A stretch of DNA of 64,000 nucleotides from Ophiura sarsii (GCA_035610835.1 CM069448.1:6015607-6079606), one strand, 5' to 3'. Positions 45,186-57,633 are shown, numbered from the stretch's first letter. Made by a program: numbers and translations. The notes: generated by a model from the letters alone, not told the origin.

Positions 45186-46545
45186 TAGTAGTAGTAGTAG
45201 TAGTAGTAGTAATAATAATAATAATAATAATAACACCATACTTATTGAGCGCATAACACAATTAAGTCCCTATGCGCTATCACAAACAAACAAACAAACA
45301 AACAAACAAACAAAACAAAACACACAGTAACATGAGTAACAAGAGACAAAACAAAAATAAATTAAACATTAACATTAAATAGGTAAGTTTTTAGCAATGA
45401 TTTGAACTGTTCAAGAGTTTTGGCGGATTTAACATGATATGGTAAATTGTTCCAAAGTTCAGCAGAAGCATCTTGAAAAGAACGGCGACCATATGAAGTA
45501 GAAGGTGAAGACACATGCGCAAGAAGATATTTTGAGCCAGAACGAAGATTGCGAGTGGGCTCGTATTGTTGAATAAGATCTTGCAGATATATAAGAGCAA
45601 GAGCTCGAGTACATTTAAATGTTATCAGAAGAATCTTGTAGATAATGCGAGATCTGATCGGTAGCCAATGTAAGTCACGAAGGACAGGGGAAATGTGACA
45701 GCGAATCTTAGACAGAGTAACAAGTCGAGCAGCAGAGTTTTGAATCCGTTGAAGTTTTGAGATTTGCGTATCAGGGAGAGCATAAAGTAAACTATTGCAG
45801 TTATCGAGTCGGCAAGTCACAAAAGCATGAATAAGTCTTTCAGTTGTTGGCTGATCGAGATAACGCCGGATTTGACCTATCTTATAAAGAGCATGAGAAG
45901 CCGCACGACAAATGTTGTTAACATGAACATCCATCATAAGATCGTTTTGAAGGATAATGCCAAGGTTGCGGGCACTGGAAGGTGGCTCAATGTGAGAATC
46001 ATTGATTTTTACTGATGAAATCGTTGAATTTTTCCTAAAGCGGGATGTAATATGGAGAACTTCAGTCTTGTCATCATTCAATTTAAGGTCATTAGCTGTG
46101 TACCAGGTTTTGATATCTGTCACACAAGCTTCCAGTCGCGAGATTGCACCTACTCTGTCATCATCATTTTTCAATACAATATATATCTGAGTGTCATCTG
46201 CATAAGTCATTTTGGAGATGCCATGAGAATCGATGATATCTTCTAATGGAGATGAATACATTGTGAAGCCTAAAGGGCCAAGTACTGACCCCTGAGGAAC
46301 ACCCTCATGCGGAACATGAACCGATGACTCGCGACCATTTATAATGACAGATTGTGAACGGTTGGTGAAATACGATTTAATCCATGAAAGTGCAGAACCT
46401 GTGAATCCATATTTATTTGAGAAACGCTCTAACAGTACTTGGTGATTTATGGTGTCAAAAGCAGCCGAGTAGTCCAATAGAATGAGAATGGCTTCATGAC
46501 CCTTGTCAGCAGCGAGAAGTAGGTTATTATAGACACAAAGAAGCA
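45186..46545 (-). mobile_element. CR1/L2-like LINE, 5'-truncated, with target duplication
   Basis: On the minus strand: reverse transcriptase from just before motif A to the C-terminus, a short 3' UTR containing GATAGCGCATAGGGACTTAA, then (ATT)n and (ACT)n tracts. A 16-bp direct repeat GTAGTAGTAGTAGAAA flanks it exactly at 45170-45185 and 46546-46561. Because it is mostly microsatellite it might be chance, but the non-repetitive AGAAA end supports a true target duplication. Confidence 0.85.
45362..46477 (-). CDS. LINE reverse transcriptase (partial ORF2)
   Basis: The longest frame in the window, 371 codons, and open upstream to about 46,545 (VYNNLLLAADKGHEAILILL precedes the first counted residue, which is a TTG codon). 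It is RNA-dependent DNA polymerase used in target-primed integration. Motif A is DYSAAFDTINH (residues 2-12), GVPQGSVLGP is at 59-68 and the catalytic MTYADDTQIY at 90-99, so both catalytic aspartate sites are intact. LGIILQNDLMM follows, then AFVTCRLDNCNSLLYALP, LHWLPIRSRI and the family tail YGRRSFQDASAELWNNLP to LLKTYLFNV. The N-terminal apurinic endonuclease and the finger part of the polymerase are missing through truncation. The absence of stops suggests recent insertion. Confidence 0.92.
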   Translation of the reverse strand: MDYSAAFDTINHQVLLERFSNKYGFTGSALSWIKSYFTNRSQSVIINGRESSVHVPHEGVPQGSVLGPLGFTMYSSPLEDIIDSHGISKMTYADDTQIYIVLKNDDDRVGAISRLEACVTDIKTWYTANDLKLNDDKTEVLHITSRFRKNSTISSVKINDSHIEPPSSARNLGIILQNDLMMDVHVNNICRAASHALYKIGQIRRYLDQPTTERLIHAFVTCRLDNCNSLLYALPDTQISKLQRIQNSAARLVTLSKIRCHISPVLRDLHWLPIRSRIIYKILLITFKCTRALALIYLQDLIQQYEPTRNLRSGSKYLLAHVSSPSTSYGRRSFQDASAELWNNLPYHVKSAKTLEQFKSLLKTYLFNVNV

Positions 46546-46561
46546 GTAGTAGTAGTAGAAA

Positions 46562-46878
46562 ACAAAACTCAAAGATACTCAGATATCAAATTCCGTTTAT
46601 ACATATTTTTGAAGATTTCAGATTTGAGGTCCATTGTAGATTATAGTATGACGGACGATTTTGATTTGATATTTTCAACAATGAAGTTAATTGCATTTTT
46701 AGTATTAAAACTGTGAATATCTTTATGTATAGAGAATAAACCCCAACAGAATTATGAAGCGAGTAGTTATTGAAACGGAAAATAAACAAGGCAGTTAAGA
46801 GTTTGTTGATATAGAAAATATTAATAGTATTGAAGTCGAGAAATAGTGGCTTTATATGCGAGTCATGGGATGCAACAG
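46562..46878. other. No recognisable feature
   Basis: AT-rich spacer between the LINE and the tandem duplication. Confidence 0.35.
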
Positions 46879-48712
46879 TGCATAATTATATGTAGAGCAT
46901 CCCGTGTTGCGCCTGCAAATGCATTTCAATCATCCTAAGTGATTTGCATACAGTTGAATGAATTACATATATTCATGTAGCAATTCGCGTATTGTATGAC
47001 AATATTAACCTTCAATTTGTCAGCCATATCACATTCGACCCATTTTTTTGTACACAGATCTCCCAGTGTGAGTTTAATACAATATCAATAAATGTGAATA
47101 AAAGAATAAGCGTAAACATTTCACCCACCAAATTAACATTCAAGGATTTCTTTAATAAAAATAGAAACACTGATCATTCAATTAGTTCGATAATTTAGTT
47201 TATCCTTGGTGTAAGACGAAATCAACCTAGCACACAATCCTTTATTGACGGATTAAAGGATTCTACCATGTGTTTCTCGTTATACGGTCTTGACACTAGT
47301 CTAAATTATGAATGTCTTACACCAAGAATCTACCGATAATTTCGTCGATTAACGTTGTTCTGTGTTTGTGTTTGTTTTGGTTTGTTTTTTACTTTATGTT
47401 TTATTTTATTTCGTTTGTACGGTTTTTTATCGTAGTGTTTAACGGTGCATTGAGTAGAACAGTATCCGATGCGATCGACAAATTGTTAACGTTGACCGCA
47501 TATAACTCTCTTTGAAAAGGTCTCATAGTAGTATGTATGGGTTCGTCCACACATGAAATATGAGCTGTTGTGTTGAAATTGAAAGATTGATCAATTCAAA
47601 TCAAACAATGATTTCACCTCTATCATACTACATGTTAGGGGTGATATGTATCATATGCTGCGTTGAAAATCTATCCACAAAAATAATTGTTTAGCAACGA
47701 TTTATCAGTTCTAGTCACCTTTCTCTAAATTACTGAGACCTTTTTCCATTTTCTAGTCACCTTTTTCTAAATTACTGAGACCTTTCTCCATTTTATAGTC
47801 ACCTTTCTCTAAATTACTGAGACCTTTCTCCATTTCAGACCATTTTGACCCCTTTGGCCGCCCATAGCTTTATAGGTCTACGTGCATAAGTATACGTAGA
47901 GCCTCCCGTGTTGCACCTGCAAAAGCATTTCCACCATCCTAAGTGATTTGCATACAGTTGAATGAATTGCATTATATTCATGTATTAATTCGCGTATTGT
48001 ATGACAATCACATTCGACCCAACTCTTTTTCACACAGATCTCCCAGTGCGAGTTTATTACAATATCAATAAATGTGAATAAAAGAATTAGCGTAAACATT
48101 TCACCCACCAAATTAACATTCAAGTATTTCTTTAATAAAAATAGAAACACAGATCAATCAATTAGAACGATAATTTGGTTTATCCTTGGTGTAAGACGAA
48201 ATCAACGTAGCACAAAATCCTTATTGACGGATTAAAGGATTGTACCATTTGTTTCCCGAAATATTTTCTTGACACAAGTGTAAATTATGAATGTCTTACA
48301 TCAAGAATCTACCGATAATTCCGTCGATTAAATATGTACGTTGTTCTGTGTTTGTGTTTGTTTTTGTTTGTTTTTTACTTTTTGTTTTATTTAATTTTCC
48401 TTCGTACGTTTTTTTTATCGTAGTGTTTAACGGTGCATTGAGCAGAACAGTATCCGATACGATCGACAAATTGTAAACGTTGACTGCATATTCAAAACTC
48501 TCTTTGAACAGGTCTCATAGCATTATGTATGAGTTCGTCAACACATCATCCAGTAAATCTAAACATGAAATTTGAGTTGTTGTGTTGAAATTGAAAGATT
48601 GATCAATTCAAATCAAACAACGATTTCACCTCTATCATACTACATGTTAGGGGTAATATGTATCAGCTGCCGCGTTGAAAATCCATCCACAAAAATGATT
48701 ATTTAGCAACAG
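46879..48712 (+). repeat. Tandem duplication, period about 1003 bp
   Basis: Copy 1 is 46879-47702 and copy 2 is 47882-48712, both highly similar. Landmarks: CCTAAGTGATTTGCATACAG, CAGATCTCCCAGTG, AACATTTCACCCACCAAATT, GTTTATCCTTGGTGTAAGAC, TTTAACGGTGCATTGAG and AACAGTATCCGAT. Frames within (47312-47515, 48291-48476) differ mainly by small changes but have low-complexity F/V/C-rich content, so I do not call a gene. Confidence 0.88.
47711..47836 (+). repeat. 42-bp triplication
   Basis: Three copies starting at 47711, 47753 and 47795 of a unit containing AGTCACCTTTCTCTAAATTA, situated between the two copies of the 1-kb duplication. Confidence 0.9.
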
Positions 48713-49590
48713 TGTTCATCAATATTCGTTCTAAATGAATTAATGTTTAGAATAAATTAAAAGCGATCCGTCACACTAAACAAGATCCATATTCCAAAAG
48801 CCTGCCTATGTGAAAATGAAGTAAACTTCGGGAAAATCCCTATTTTAATTAGGATGTTAAATACTATGTCATATTTAATTATATAATGAATGAGTAAATT
48901 GAATTCACATCAAAGTATGTATATCAAGTGATCCATAGTAATACCTTACATTGGCCTATTTTACTACAGTAAGCTTAGAAACTACAATAGTTTTATCATT
49001 TCCAAATTGACGAAGCCTTCTTACAGCAGCGAATGAATACAGATTGACGCGGGCGCGCTCAAGGCAACAAGCGCACTGTGCATCGTATGCGTGACACGTG
49101 CGTGCTGCCAAAACCATAATTGCGTGCGTTCGCTTGGATTACTTTGCGCACGGAGAGATACAAATCTTACATTTCTCGCCAATTTGGAACTGATCAAACT
49201 ATAATATGTATGCATGGTTTTATTTTGCCCTCGTGTCTCAACAAGAGTTAGCATGACTATTATTGACATTGTAAATGTGTATCTGTTGTATTACTATTTC
49301 CTGCTGAGACATGGGAGCACATCCCCTTCCGTTAATCAACCAACGAACGTGACTTTGCATAACGGATGTATCAGCTCGTCCAAACAAGCCCGCCTTGTTT
49401 ACGCTTAACATTTATATGTATATTTAAGTGACCTGTACGTAAAACTTGCACATATGTACAAACATCTTTAAAAATGAACCGAAATCAACGCAAATAAATC
49501 TATGCAATTAAATGTTATTAAATAATGTGCATTGATTCATTTCAATTTTCGTTATTGCTTGTTCGCATCAAAATATTGCGAACATCGCAT
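48713..49590. other. No recognisable gene
   Basis: Includes a CpG-richer stretch (49,040-49,160, with GACACGTGCGTGC). Short frames have no recognisable motif. Confidence 0.35.
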
Positions 49591-49592
49591 AA

Positions 49593-49803
49593 GTCTTACA
49601 TACGCACAAGTACGACTTGCACGTATGAGAGACATACGCACAAGTCACTTGTACGTATGAGACATATGTACAAGTCACTTGTACGTATGAGACATACGCA
49701 CAAGTCACTTGTACGTATGAGACATATGTACAAGTCACTTGTACGTATGAGACATATGTACAAGTCACTTGTACGTATGAGACATACATACAAGTCACTT
49801 GAG
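49593..49803 (+). repeat. 30-bp minisatellite
   Basis: About seven units of exactly 30 bp: GTACGTATGAGACATA, then YGYACAAGTCACTT. Two variants (CGCACAAG and TGTACAAG) partly alternate, suggesting a 60-bp higher-order unit. CAAGTCACTTG inside each unit is self-complementary. The repeating frames on both strands are by-products, since 30 is divisible by three. Confidence 0.95.
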
Positions 49804-51650
49804 ACATCCGTATTAGTAGAACAGTTCGGCCTTATTGATGTCTCTCAATTACTATCCAATACATATAACCTATAAAACGTATAATGGTTTTATATAAAAC
49901 AAAGTAGTATATGTAGATATGTATTCTCCTATATTAGTACCTCGTGCCAAGAGATATCAAAGGCAAGTGAATCTTATAATCCTGTACTCTGATAGCATTT
50001 CTCAACAAATCCTAGTGACAACCAACACATACACAAGAAGTATTAGTGCTCGTCAACTTGTGTTGCTGTGTTTGTTCGTTTCCTAACCAGGGTGATTTAG
50101 ATCACTTCATCTGTGACATTCATTAACAATAAACAGCTCTTAGAGACCTATTTCATGGGTTCTTTTCCCTTTATGGTGATCTTAAACGTGTTCTGTTATA
50201 TTATATATTTGTAATTATACGATCTAAATTGTCATACTTAACACTTACTACGATGGGTGATTCATTTCTCGATCAACCAAAATAATGTGACGTCATAAAT
50301 ATTGTGTGCTGCCTTTTACAATTATTCGCCCGAAAAACCGTACGTAAATATTACGGCGATCGGGTAAAAAGTGCAAAATACGCCATTTTCTATTGGCTCT
50401 AAAATCAGTTTAGATTGACCTTTTGTAATTTTCTTTTCTGAGTTCAATTATTTGAGGGTCAATTATGATTGAACCGGAAGTAAAGCTTCGTGGTACCCGT
50501 CAAAGTTCTTTGAAAGTCGATGCAAAAGTAGACCTTTTAGCGCTGAAACGGAATGTAATGCAAATGGAATAGAAACACTCCTCCAACAATGTCGTGAAAA
50601 TGAAAGTCATTGCGCGTTTGGATAATAAAAACGAAAGAAAAGTGGACCATAATTATCGGGTTTTTTTAGGACAATTCGGAATTCAGACTTTACAGAATCA
50701 AAATAAATATAGCTTTGGCAGTTGTGTAGAACTAGAAATTGCTGATGATAGCGATGATAACGCTTTGGAATTACTGATAATTATTAGCGGAGCGGTGCGG
50801 TCATGATGTAACGAACACTGCGTGGTGGGGTGTGTGTGGTTAATCACCACACAAGGTAGGTTATTTCTTGGTCTAATCGTTAAAAAGAAACACAGCATAT
50901 TTACGAGTCCGTCACTGGAAAAAGGCTATTTCTGAATCATGGAATGCAAGTTTTCTTTGTTTTAGTTTTGTTTTCTTATTTTTGTGTGTAAGATTTGTTG
51001 ATTTTTTAGGCTTTTGTACATAATATTCAATAGGCACACAACACAGACGACTAATAAGCTTAGAATTCTAAGCTTACACACATTGTAGCGCGTGCATGGT
51101 GTTTTTATTCAATTGGATTGTTCACTTTGATACAATTAGTGTTGACATGCGTACAATACTTGCTCAACTTGTCTTATATTTCAAATTGTTCTCAAAATAA
51201 ATACAAAAGTATTATTCTGATGTATTTCAGTAAATCATACTCACCCAAATTGGTTATTTTACATAATGTAGGAAATTTATTTGCTAAAGTCAACCCGACA
51301 GCTATTATGAAATCACCCAACAAAAGCACACAATTCTTCTGGTAAAGAAGCAATATTCTTGCAGAGTGCTCAATGTTGCGATTATATAAGACTAACGGCG
51401 TACCCTCGCTACGCTCGGGCACTCGCTAGCTAAGTATTATTATCTAAATTAGATACCTTCATTATTTGTAGCAAAATGGGCATAGATAATGAGTTCAAAA
51501 TTGTAGATCCCAGAATTATTTTTTTTCATTTGAAATAGACTTTGTTCACAGAAATCTGAGTTTTGTGAAATCTTTGAATCTCGGACCCAATTTCAATACC
51601 CCATTTAGGAGGGAAACAATGTTATTGTTACCCCATTTGTTGGAAGTGGC
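49804..51650. other. No recognisable gene; one short palindrome
   Basis: A perfect 22-bp palindrome centred on GAATTC occurs at 51055-51076 (arm TAAGCTTAGAA). CCTCGCTACGCTCGGGCACT near 51,403 resembles a repeat terminus. The 70-codon frame at 50594-50806 has no recognisable domain. Confidence 0.35.
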
Positions 51651-52560
51651 TCAACTTTCATTTCATTCAGCCAGCATACTTATAGGCCTATAGGCTTTTT
51701 AAGCCTGGCCCGAGCATTTTGCTTGAGCCTGGTCTCTTCAGGACCCAAGCGTGCGTCCGTACGGACCGACGGTATAAACAAACGAACAACAAACAAACAA
51801 ACCACCCAAATGTGCAGTACCAACCCCATACCCCATATAGTGTAGGCCTATACATGGTATAGAAGATAGTAGTGTGCGGTTAGTCGTCAACATGATCAAA
51901 GCGTAGGCTATTGTGAAATAGCAAGAGGTCCTTGATACTCAGGTGCCCTTAATCCTAATATCGGTGCCACGGCGCCCTTAATAATCCAGGGGTCTTAATA
52001 TAAGGCCTACCCAGAAACGCTAAATATTATTATCCCATAATAAGACATGACATTACCACTCTGGTAGGCCCTACCCTATACATCCTTAAAATCCAGTTAT
52101 CACAGGTACCCTTAATATTCTATACTCCAGGTACCCAGTGTACCCTTATAATTCAGACAGGCCTACCCACCCCATGTGTTCATACACACGGCGTGTAGGC
52201 CTATAATATTTCACAACCCCCTTCGCGGACGCACGCCCCCCCCCCCCCCCCCCCCCCCCTATAAGTTGCCAAGTCTCTCATAGAACACATAGAACACGCC
52301 GCCGCTGTATTAAATAAATTTAGGTCCGCGACGCCACTGGGTTTTTTTAGTGGTTTTATTAAGTTTTATAGTGGGTCTTTCATAGTTGGCGGGAGGTGGG
52401 TTCTCACCATGATCACTTTGTACCCACCCAGTTCAGTGTTAGCCCTCCGTTTATTTTATTTTTCGGTCTATTGACATTAAATTATTTCTCCAGTAGGACT
52501 ATTTCTGCATGCATATTTTGCTCTAACAGTTCCTTGTTTATTTACAGGCCTATCCCCCAT
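51650..52560. other. GC-richer stretch with AGGCCTA motifs and poly-C run
   Basis: TAGGCCTA-type words recur (for example near 51,680, 51,845, 52,195) and an uninterrupted C-run of more than 20 bases lies at about 52,236-52,259. I find no gene. The composition differs from the AT-rich surroundings. Confidence 0.4.
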
Positions 52561-52917
52561 GTATAATATGATATCACGGTTTTCTGGCCTATCTATGTTT
52601 TTATATAGCGCGCCCTACCCGTGGCCCGCATTGTGGATGGGACTGAGGCACTGTCGTATAAACGCATTTTCCCTGTCACTATATTATTATATAATATATG
52701 TTATCCTGGATGCAGGCCTACGGTTTGCGCCTTATACGGTTTGCGCCGGCCTTGCTCCCAGTTCCTTCAAAGGGGTTCCCGTATACCCTGGCTATATGAT
52801 TGACTTTTTGTTGTTGTCTCATCATGCCGTTTTCTTGTACTATATAGGGTTTGCACTATGGAGCAACGGATGCTTGCCACCTTTACTCTCCCACATAACA
52901 AACTACGCTTTGCGCCA

Positions 52918-53075
52918 CTAACGCGTGTGCACCTACGCGTGTTCCGGTATCGCCCGATAACGCGTGCGCCGGCAATCGGCGCCTGACTACGCGTGCGCCG
53001 GCAGCAATCGCCTGAATACGCGCGCGCCGACATTCGCCCGATTACGCGAGTTGTGCGCCGGCCATCGCCATGGCG
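52918..53075 (+). repeat. CpG-rich short tandem array
   Basis: Five to six imperfect units of about 26-30 bp built on TACGCGTGCGCCGGC followed by a CAATCGCCTGA-like end. It is the most CpG-dense segment of the window apart from the right edge. One unit (GGTATCGCCCGATAA) resembles the foldback arms near 9,360-9,460. Confidence 0.75.
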
Positions 53076-53419
53076 TGCTCAGCGTATACGCGGCGCGTAG
53101 CAATAACATAGCAACGGGCTAAAAAACCTCGAATTTCACGAAATCTAACCCAATTTAAAAAAATCAAACATAAACTGGCTCGTCGTGGGACCCATACGCA
53201 CTCGCACAGAAAGTTTGAAGTCAATCGAAGGTGCGGAAAGGGGAGAACATCTCCGTACAAGAATCGGCGATTCCGTATTATTATATAGATACATCATTTG
53301 GAACGGTAGCTGTTACTCCGAGTTTCACGCTTGTGCGATCATCAGACAACTGGTTGCTATTCTGTGAATACCGGGGAAGTCGATAGTTATTGCGGACGTG
53401 GTTGTAGATGCCAGTTATT

Positions 53420-53760
53420 GGTATATTAGGTGATCTTTTCCAGGGGACGCCCTCAATCCTTGAAACAAAATTGGAAGCAGATTTTATTGCAGATTCCATT
53501 TCTGATCATAAATCATGAATATATTCCAAGTTACAGAGCGATACAATTCATAATTACCTCAAAATGGTTTTAGAATGAAATTTAGAGTGTATGTATATTT
53601 TCACTCTAAAACCATGATTTTGAAGTAATTAAGAATCGTATCGCCCTGTAACTTAAAATGTATGTACGAATTATGATCAGAAATGTAAATCTGCAAGAAA
53701 ATCTTTTCGAGGATTGAGCATGTGGAGGGCGTTCCCTTGGAAAAGATCACATAATATACC
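53420..53760. mobile_element. 341-bp foldback MITE
   Basis: Left end GGTATATTAGGTGATCTTTT, right end the near reverse complement. The arms also share GGGACGCCCTC/GGGAACGCCCTC, TTTCTGATCATAA, AAGTTACAG-GCGATAC and GGTTTTAGA, so almost the entire element folds on itself about a centre near 53,590. No protein. Confidence 0.85.
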
Positions 53761-53764
53761 TTTA

Positions 53765-54880
53765 ACTTTTATATATTAGATATATATGTAAGTTTGTAAA
53801 AAGAAAAATTCACACGGTAGCGAATAAAAACAATTTCAGCTTTTTCTGGAATTATGATTGCCAGGTTTTCTGTCTTCCTTCTTTTCTGCAATATCCATAT
53901 AAATGTATGTACAGTCTAAGTGCATATCCATTGTGTGAGTCACAAGCCAATAGTTACAGGTAGAGTCAAGATAGGTGATATCCTTTAAATTAAATGCGAG
54001 AAAAAGATCAGAACTAAACCGTACTCAATTCGGGTGAATTAACTTAAATCTAGTCATTTTATTTATGCAATAAAATAGCGAGGTCAATTGCAGATAACGC
54101 CACGTGCTTGAATTTGTTATAGTGATTTCTCATTTCTCATTTCTCATTTAAAATAATCGATATTCTATTTCTTTTCTCTTGGTTTCGCGAAAAGATATTT
54201 ATACGCTAAATAAATAAATTACCGTATATAGGACGAAAATTGTTTATTGGAAAATGGAATTGAAAATGTTCAAAGTATAATGCAATATATTTAATTGTCA
54301 GTAAACGCAAGAAGACTAACCATAATTCTCATCAATCATCAATGCATTCGTACATAATTATGCTTTTGTTATGGTTTAGTAGTAATGACCTCATTGCCAC
54401 AAATTTAATAGCGGGAAAGATTTACAATAATATGTACGATAACATCGATTCAAATATCTATACCTCTTTTATTTATCCTTTCAGATATATTTTCTAAAAG
54501 GAAGTCACTGCACTACCATAAAAGGTTGATGTCAGTGTTTATTTCTGTGTGAATCTGTAACCCCGTATATTGTGCTGGATAACAGTGATAGTGATAAAGC
54601 ATCTGTTAACGTAATGGCCACTCTAAACTTAGCAATAACACAAGCGGAGAGTAGTTTCAGGTTATTAATCACCCTTACACCCCGGGCGTAATTTTCAAGC
54701 TATTAGGGGAGAAAACGGGGGAAATACAGGGAAATTCCGGCGCCTGGATGGCAACCTGCATGGCAATCCGGCTCCTATCTACTTGAGTCACGGAGTCAGC
54801 TTGTAACACAACTTATTATTTTCCTACACTTATGATAGCCTGCCTGATCTCGTTACGAGACTGAGGAAGTGCGTTCTACC
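53765..54880. other. No recognisable gene
   Basis: AT-rich sequence with a short CTCATTTCTCATTT repetition near 54,128. Nothing else supported. Confidence 0.35.
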
Positions 54881-54889
54881 TGCACCATG

Positions 54890-55140
54890 AATTGTATACA
54901 ATTTCAGCAAATGGATTAGAGTTGAAGTGTTGAATTTCCATTAACAGATTGTGATAGTAGCATTTGACATTATTGGAAACGAAATAATAAGTTTGGGATT
55001 AAATTCAACACACAATTGACAGTTTATCTCTGAATACACATTATAGAAATTGAATTCAGTAACCAAATCTCCACTTGTATCCAAATAAAATGTATTATAA
55101 TTGGTTTAGTTCCTTCATTCGAAAGAAATAACAGCACTTG
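54890..55140 (+). repeat. Block D, copy 2
   Basis: Diverged counterpart of 36870-37145, at about 18 kb, in the same orientation. Confidence 0.5.
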
Positions 55141-57258
55141 TATCGAAATTGTATTTAAAGTTAGACTAGACTTATTATGTTACACGTCTTTTCGGTCCAT
55201 TTCGTAGAACAACGTCTCCTTTGACTTTAAATAAAACAGCGCAACAATTGGACCATGATGGACTTGTTCATTCCTGTCTCTAGACATATTTTCACCGCTA
55301 CTGTTACTGTTACTTGAACTGTTTTGGTTCCAGACTTCTGGCCACCTCATGGCGTGCAGCGTTAGGGTTCGGGGGAGCATTTACTTCCTAATGTATTTAT
55401 TACAGATAAAATCCTCAGATTGCGTAGATAAAAAAAGGAATGCTGTTGGGGAACCCAGTTCTATGGTATATATAGATAGTATAATATACACGACGATACG
55501 ATCTGTTTCCGTTCACCAATTCTGAGGGGATGGGTATTTGTAATTATATCTATCGGTTGTTTTTGAAACGTATTAGTAAAAATAAAATACTATATAGACT
55601 CGGACAAACTGGCGTGATTTAAATCAACAAGACACCGTCTCGAATAACCCACTAGATCACAGAGGCTGTGTTTGGGTTTGTGATAGATGAACAAGCGCTT
55701 TAAATGTATACAAAGTGTATTGTTGAGCGTCTCAAGCGTTGAGCGTCTCAAGCGGCCGATTATAGTAATTTTCTTTTTTTCTTGATATTTTTTTTAAAAT
55801 TGTTATTCACTCTTGACAGCTGTTATAAACATAGTACTGTCACTTACTCAGTGAACTTACGCTACATACGTTTTTTTAAATGGGTAACATATTGACAACT
55901 ATAAGTAAATGAAACCTATTCGTTAATCAGTGCAGAGACTTTGCCATTGATGCCATTTTCCAGAAATGTATTCAAGTCTGAATTACATGTGGCTTGGTAT
56001 TTTAGAATATTGTAATAATACCTAATTTCGTGTTTGAAAGTGTCTAAATCTGGCTGTTTTTTCTGTCATCTTTGCTCTATAAATTCGGAATTTTGCCATT
56101 GTTATTATCAATGTTAGGGTGAAATCCAAATTTGATCCAAAGAGTATTGTTAATGGATTCATATTCAAGTCCACATTTGTTTGACCTTTAACCCACCTTT
56201 TAAAGATATGTTTTTGAGATTTGACAAGTTATGAAAAGATGCGTAATTGTTTTTGAGTTGTCTTTACAAAAGTGCACAAGTCATCTCCTCTAATATTACA
56301 TTTTAGCAAAAGCCTATTCGTTCCTAAAAATACTTTGATTGATTCTATATTGGAACCATCTATACTTTGAGTCATCGGAACACTTAAAATTCAAAAGGCA
56401 TATTTCTTCCACTCCCTATTTTCTATACCAAAGTCTAATTGCCACTTACATGTATTAATGGATTGTTTAATTTTCTTTGATTCTATAAAGGTTTTGTAGA
56501 ATAAAGTACTTTTTCTATGTTTGAACAGTAGCTCCACGTTACTAGGTCTAAAAGGTGATACTAGTTATGACCCATTTAATTGACTGATATTGAAGTTTGA
56601 CATATACATTACGCTACAAGGCCCGCATAGCAGCGCTATAAATTGTTGCCCTAAAAACTGGCACCAAATTTAAATATTCGCCTTCCATCAAAGCTTGTTG
56701 CTATATGACATAATTCTCGTGTGCAATCAACCGACTGTATTGCAACGCCCATTGAGTAGTTTAAACGCATGAGCGTGGATGTAATTTGCAACATAATGGA
56801 AACTCACCCATGCAGTTAGCAAGAAGTACCGCTCGAATTTAAATATACAACCAGGCAATCCTCTCGTAGTAATTGATAACAATAGGTTTACCAAACCGAA
56901 TTAATAGCGCTCCAAAGCGGGCAATTTATGTCATGAGTAAAAATTAGCTATAATGTTGGCCTATAAGCAAGATTCTATCAGAACTATGACTCGCGACACA
57001 CTCAATAACATCCACACGAGGATCAAGCAAAGGATACAAGCCGAGTAAAGTGAAATGTATATTAAATAAAATATAAACTCAGAAAAACTCGCATGAATGG
57101 CGCGTATTAGTAAGATATTGAGAATTATAATAAGCCGCGTGTATCTGATTTTAAATATATATAATTATTCAAAAGTGACATTTGCATACAGATTGTCACG
57201 TTTGGTAAATTATAGTAGAGAAAAATCTACATATTTGACCTCGGTTAGGCAAAAAAAA
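55141..57258. other. No recognisable gene
   Basis: About 2.1 kb, AT-rich. A 16-bp unit (TTGAGCGTCTCAAGC) is duplicated near 55,724-55,755. No frame longer than 66 codons and no known motif. Confidence 0.35.
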
Positions 57259-57259
57259 A

Positions 57260-57633
57260 TTGTTATGTTGTCCTCGACCGCCCGCTCGTCATTTTAGGGC
57301 CGCTCCGATTTTTTTTTCTTCAGATTTTTCTTTTTTTTTAAATCTTTTTTTATTTTTAAATCATTGTTTTTTGGTTTTTTTAAATCAGATTTTTTTTTTC
57401 AGGGGTTTTTTTTCAGGGGTTTTTTTCAGGGTTTTTTTTTAACAGTTTAAATGGCATTAATATTAAATTAAGTGTTTATAACATATATGTGCGGCTCTTA
57501 GAGTGATTTTAACTTCTTGTTGGCTGAACTTTGAGCTTCTGCTGGTAAAAGAATTTTTTTTTAAATAAACAATTTTAAAAAAATCCGCCCGCCCGCCCCT
57601 CCTCTCTGAAAGCTGTGGAGGACAACATAACAA
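57260..57633. mobile_element. 374-bp MITE with T-rich interior
   Basis: TTGTTATGTTGTCCTC at the left is exactly complemented by GAGGACAACATAACAA at the right. Next to each terminus lies a CCGCCC-rich segment, and the interior is runs of T with AGGGG. The 60-codon F-rich frame is a composition artefact. Confidence 0.75.

Noticed and set aside
47312..48476. Paired small genes in the 1-kb tandem duplication
   Set aside because: The frames are short, rich in F, V and C from T-rich DNA, and diverge through small length changes.
49593..49803. CRISPR-like regular array of 30-bp repeats
   Set aside because: Units are head-to-tail without spacers, and the context is eukaryotic. It is a minisatellite.
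52559..52921. 120-codon frame in the GC-richer stretch
   Set aside because: No domain I recognise, and overlapping frames are equally open. The length is possible by chance at this composition.
57260..57442. Phenylalanine-rich membrane-like peptide
   Set aside because: Encoded by poly-T runs inside a MITE.
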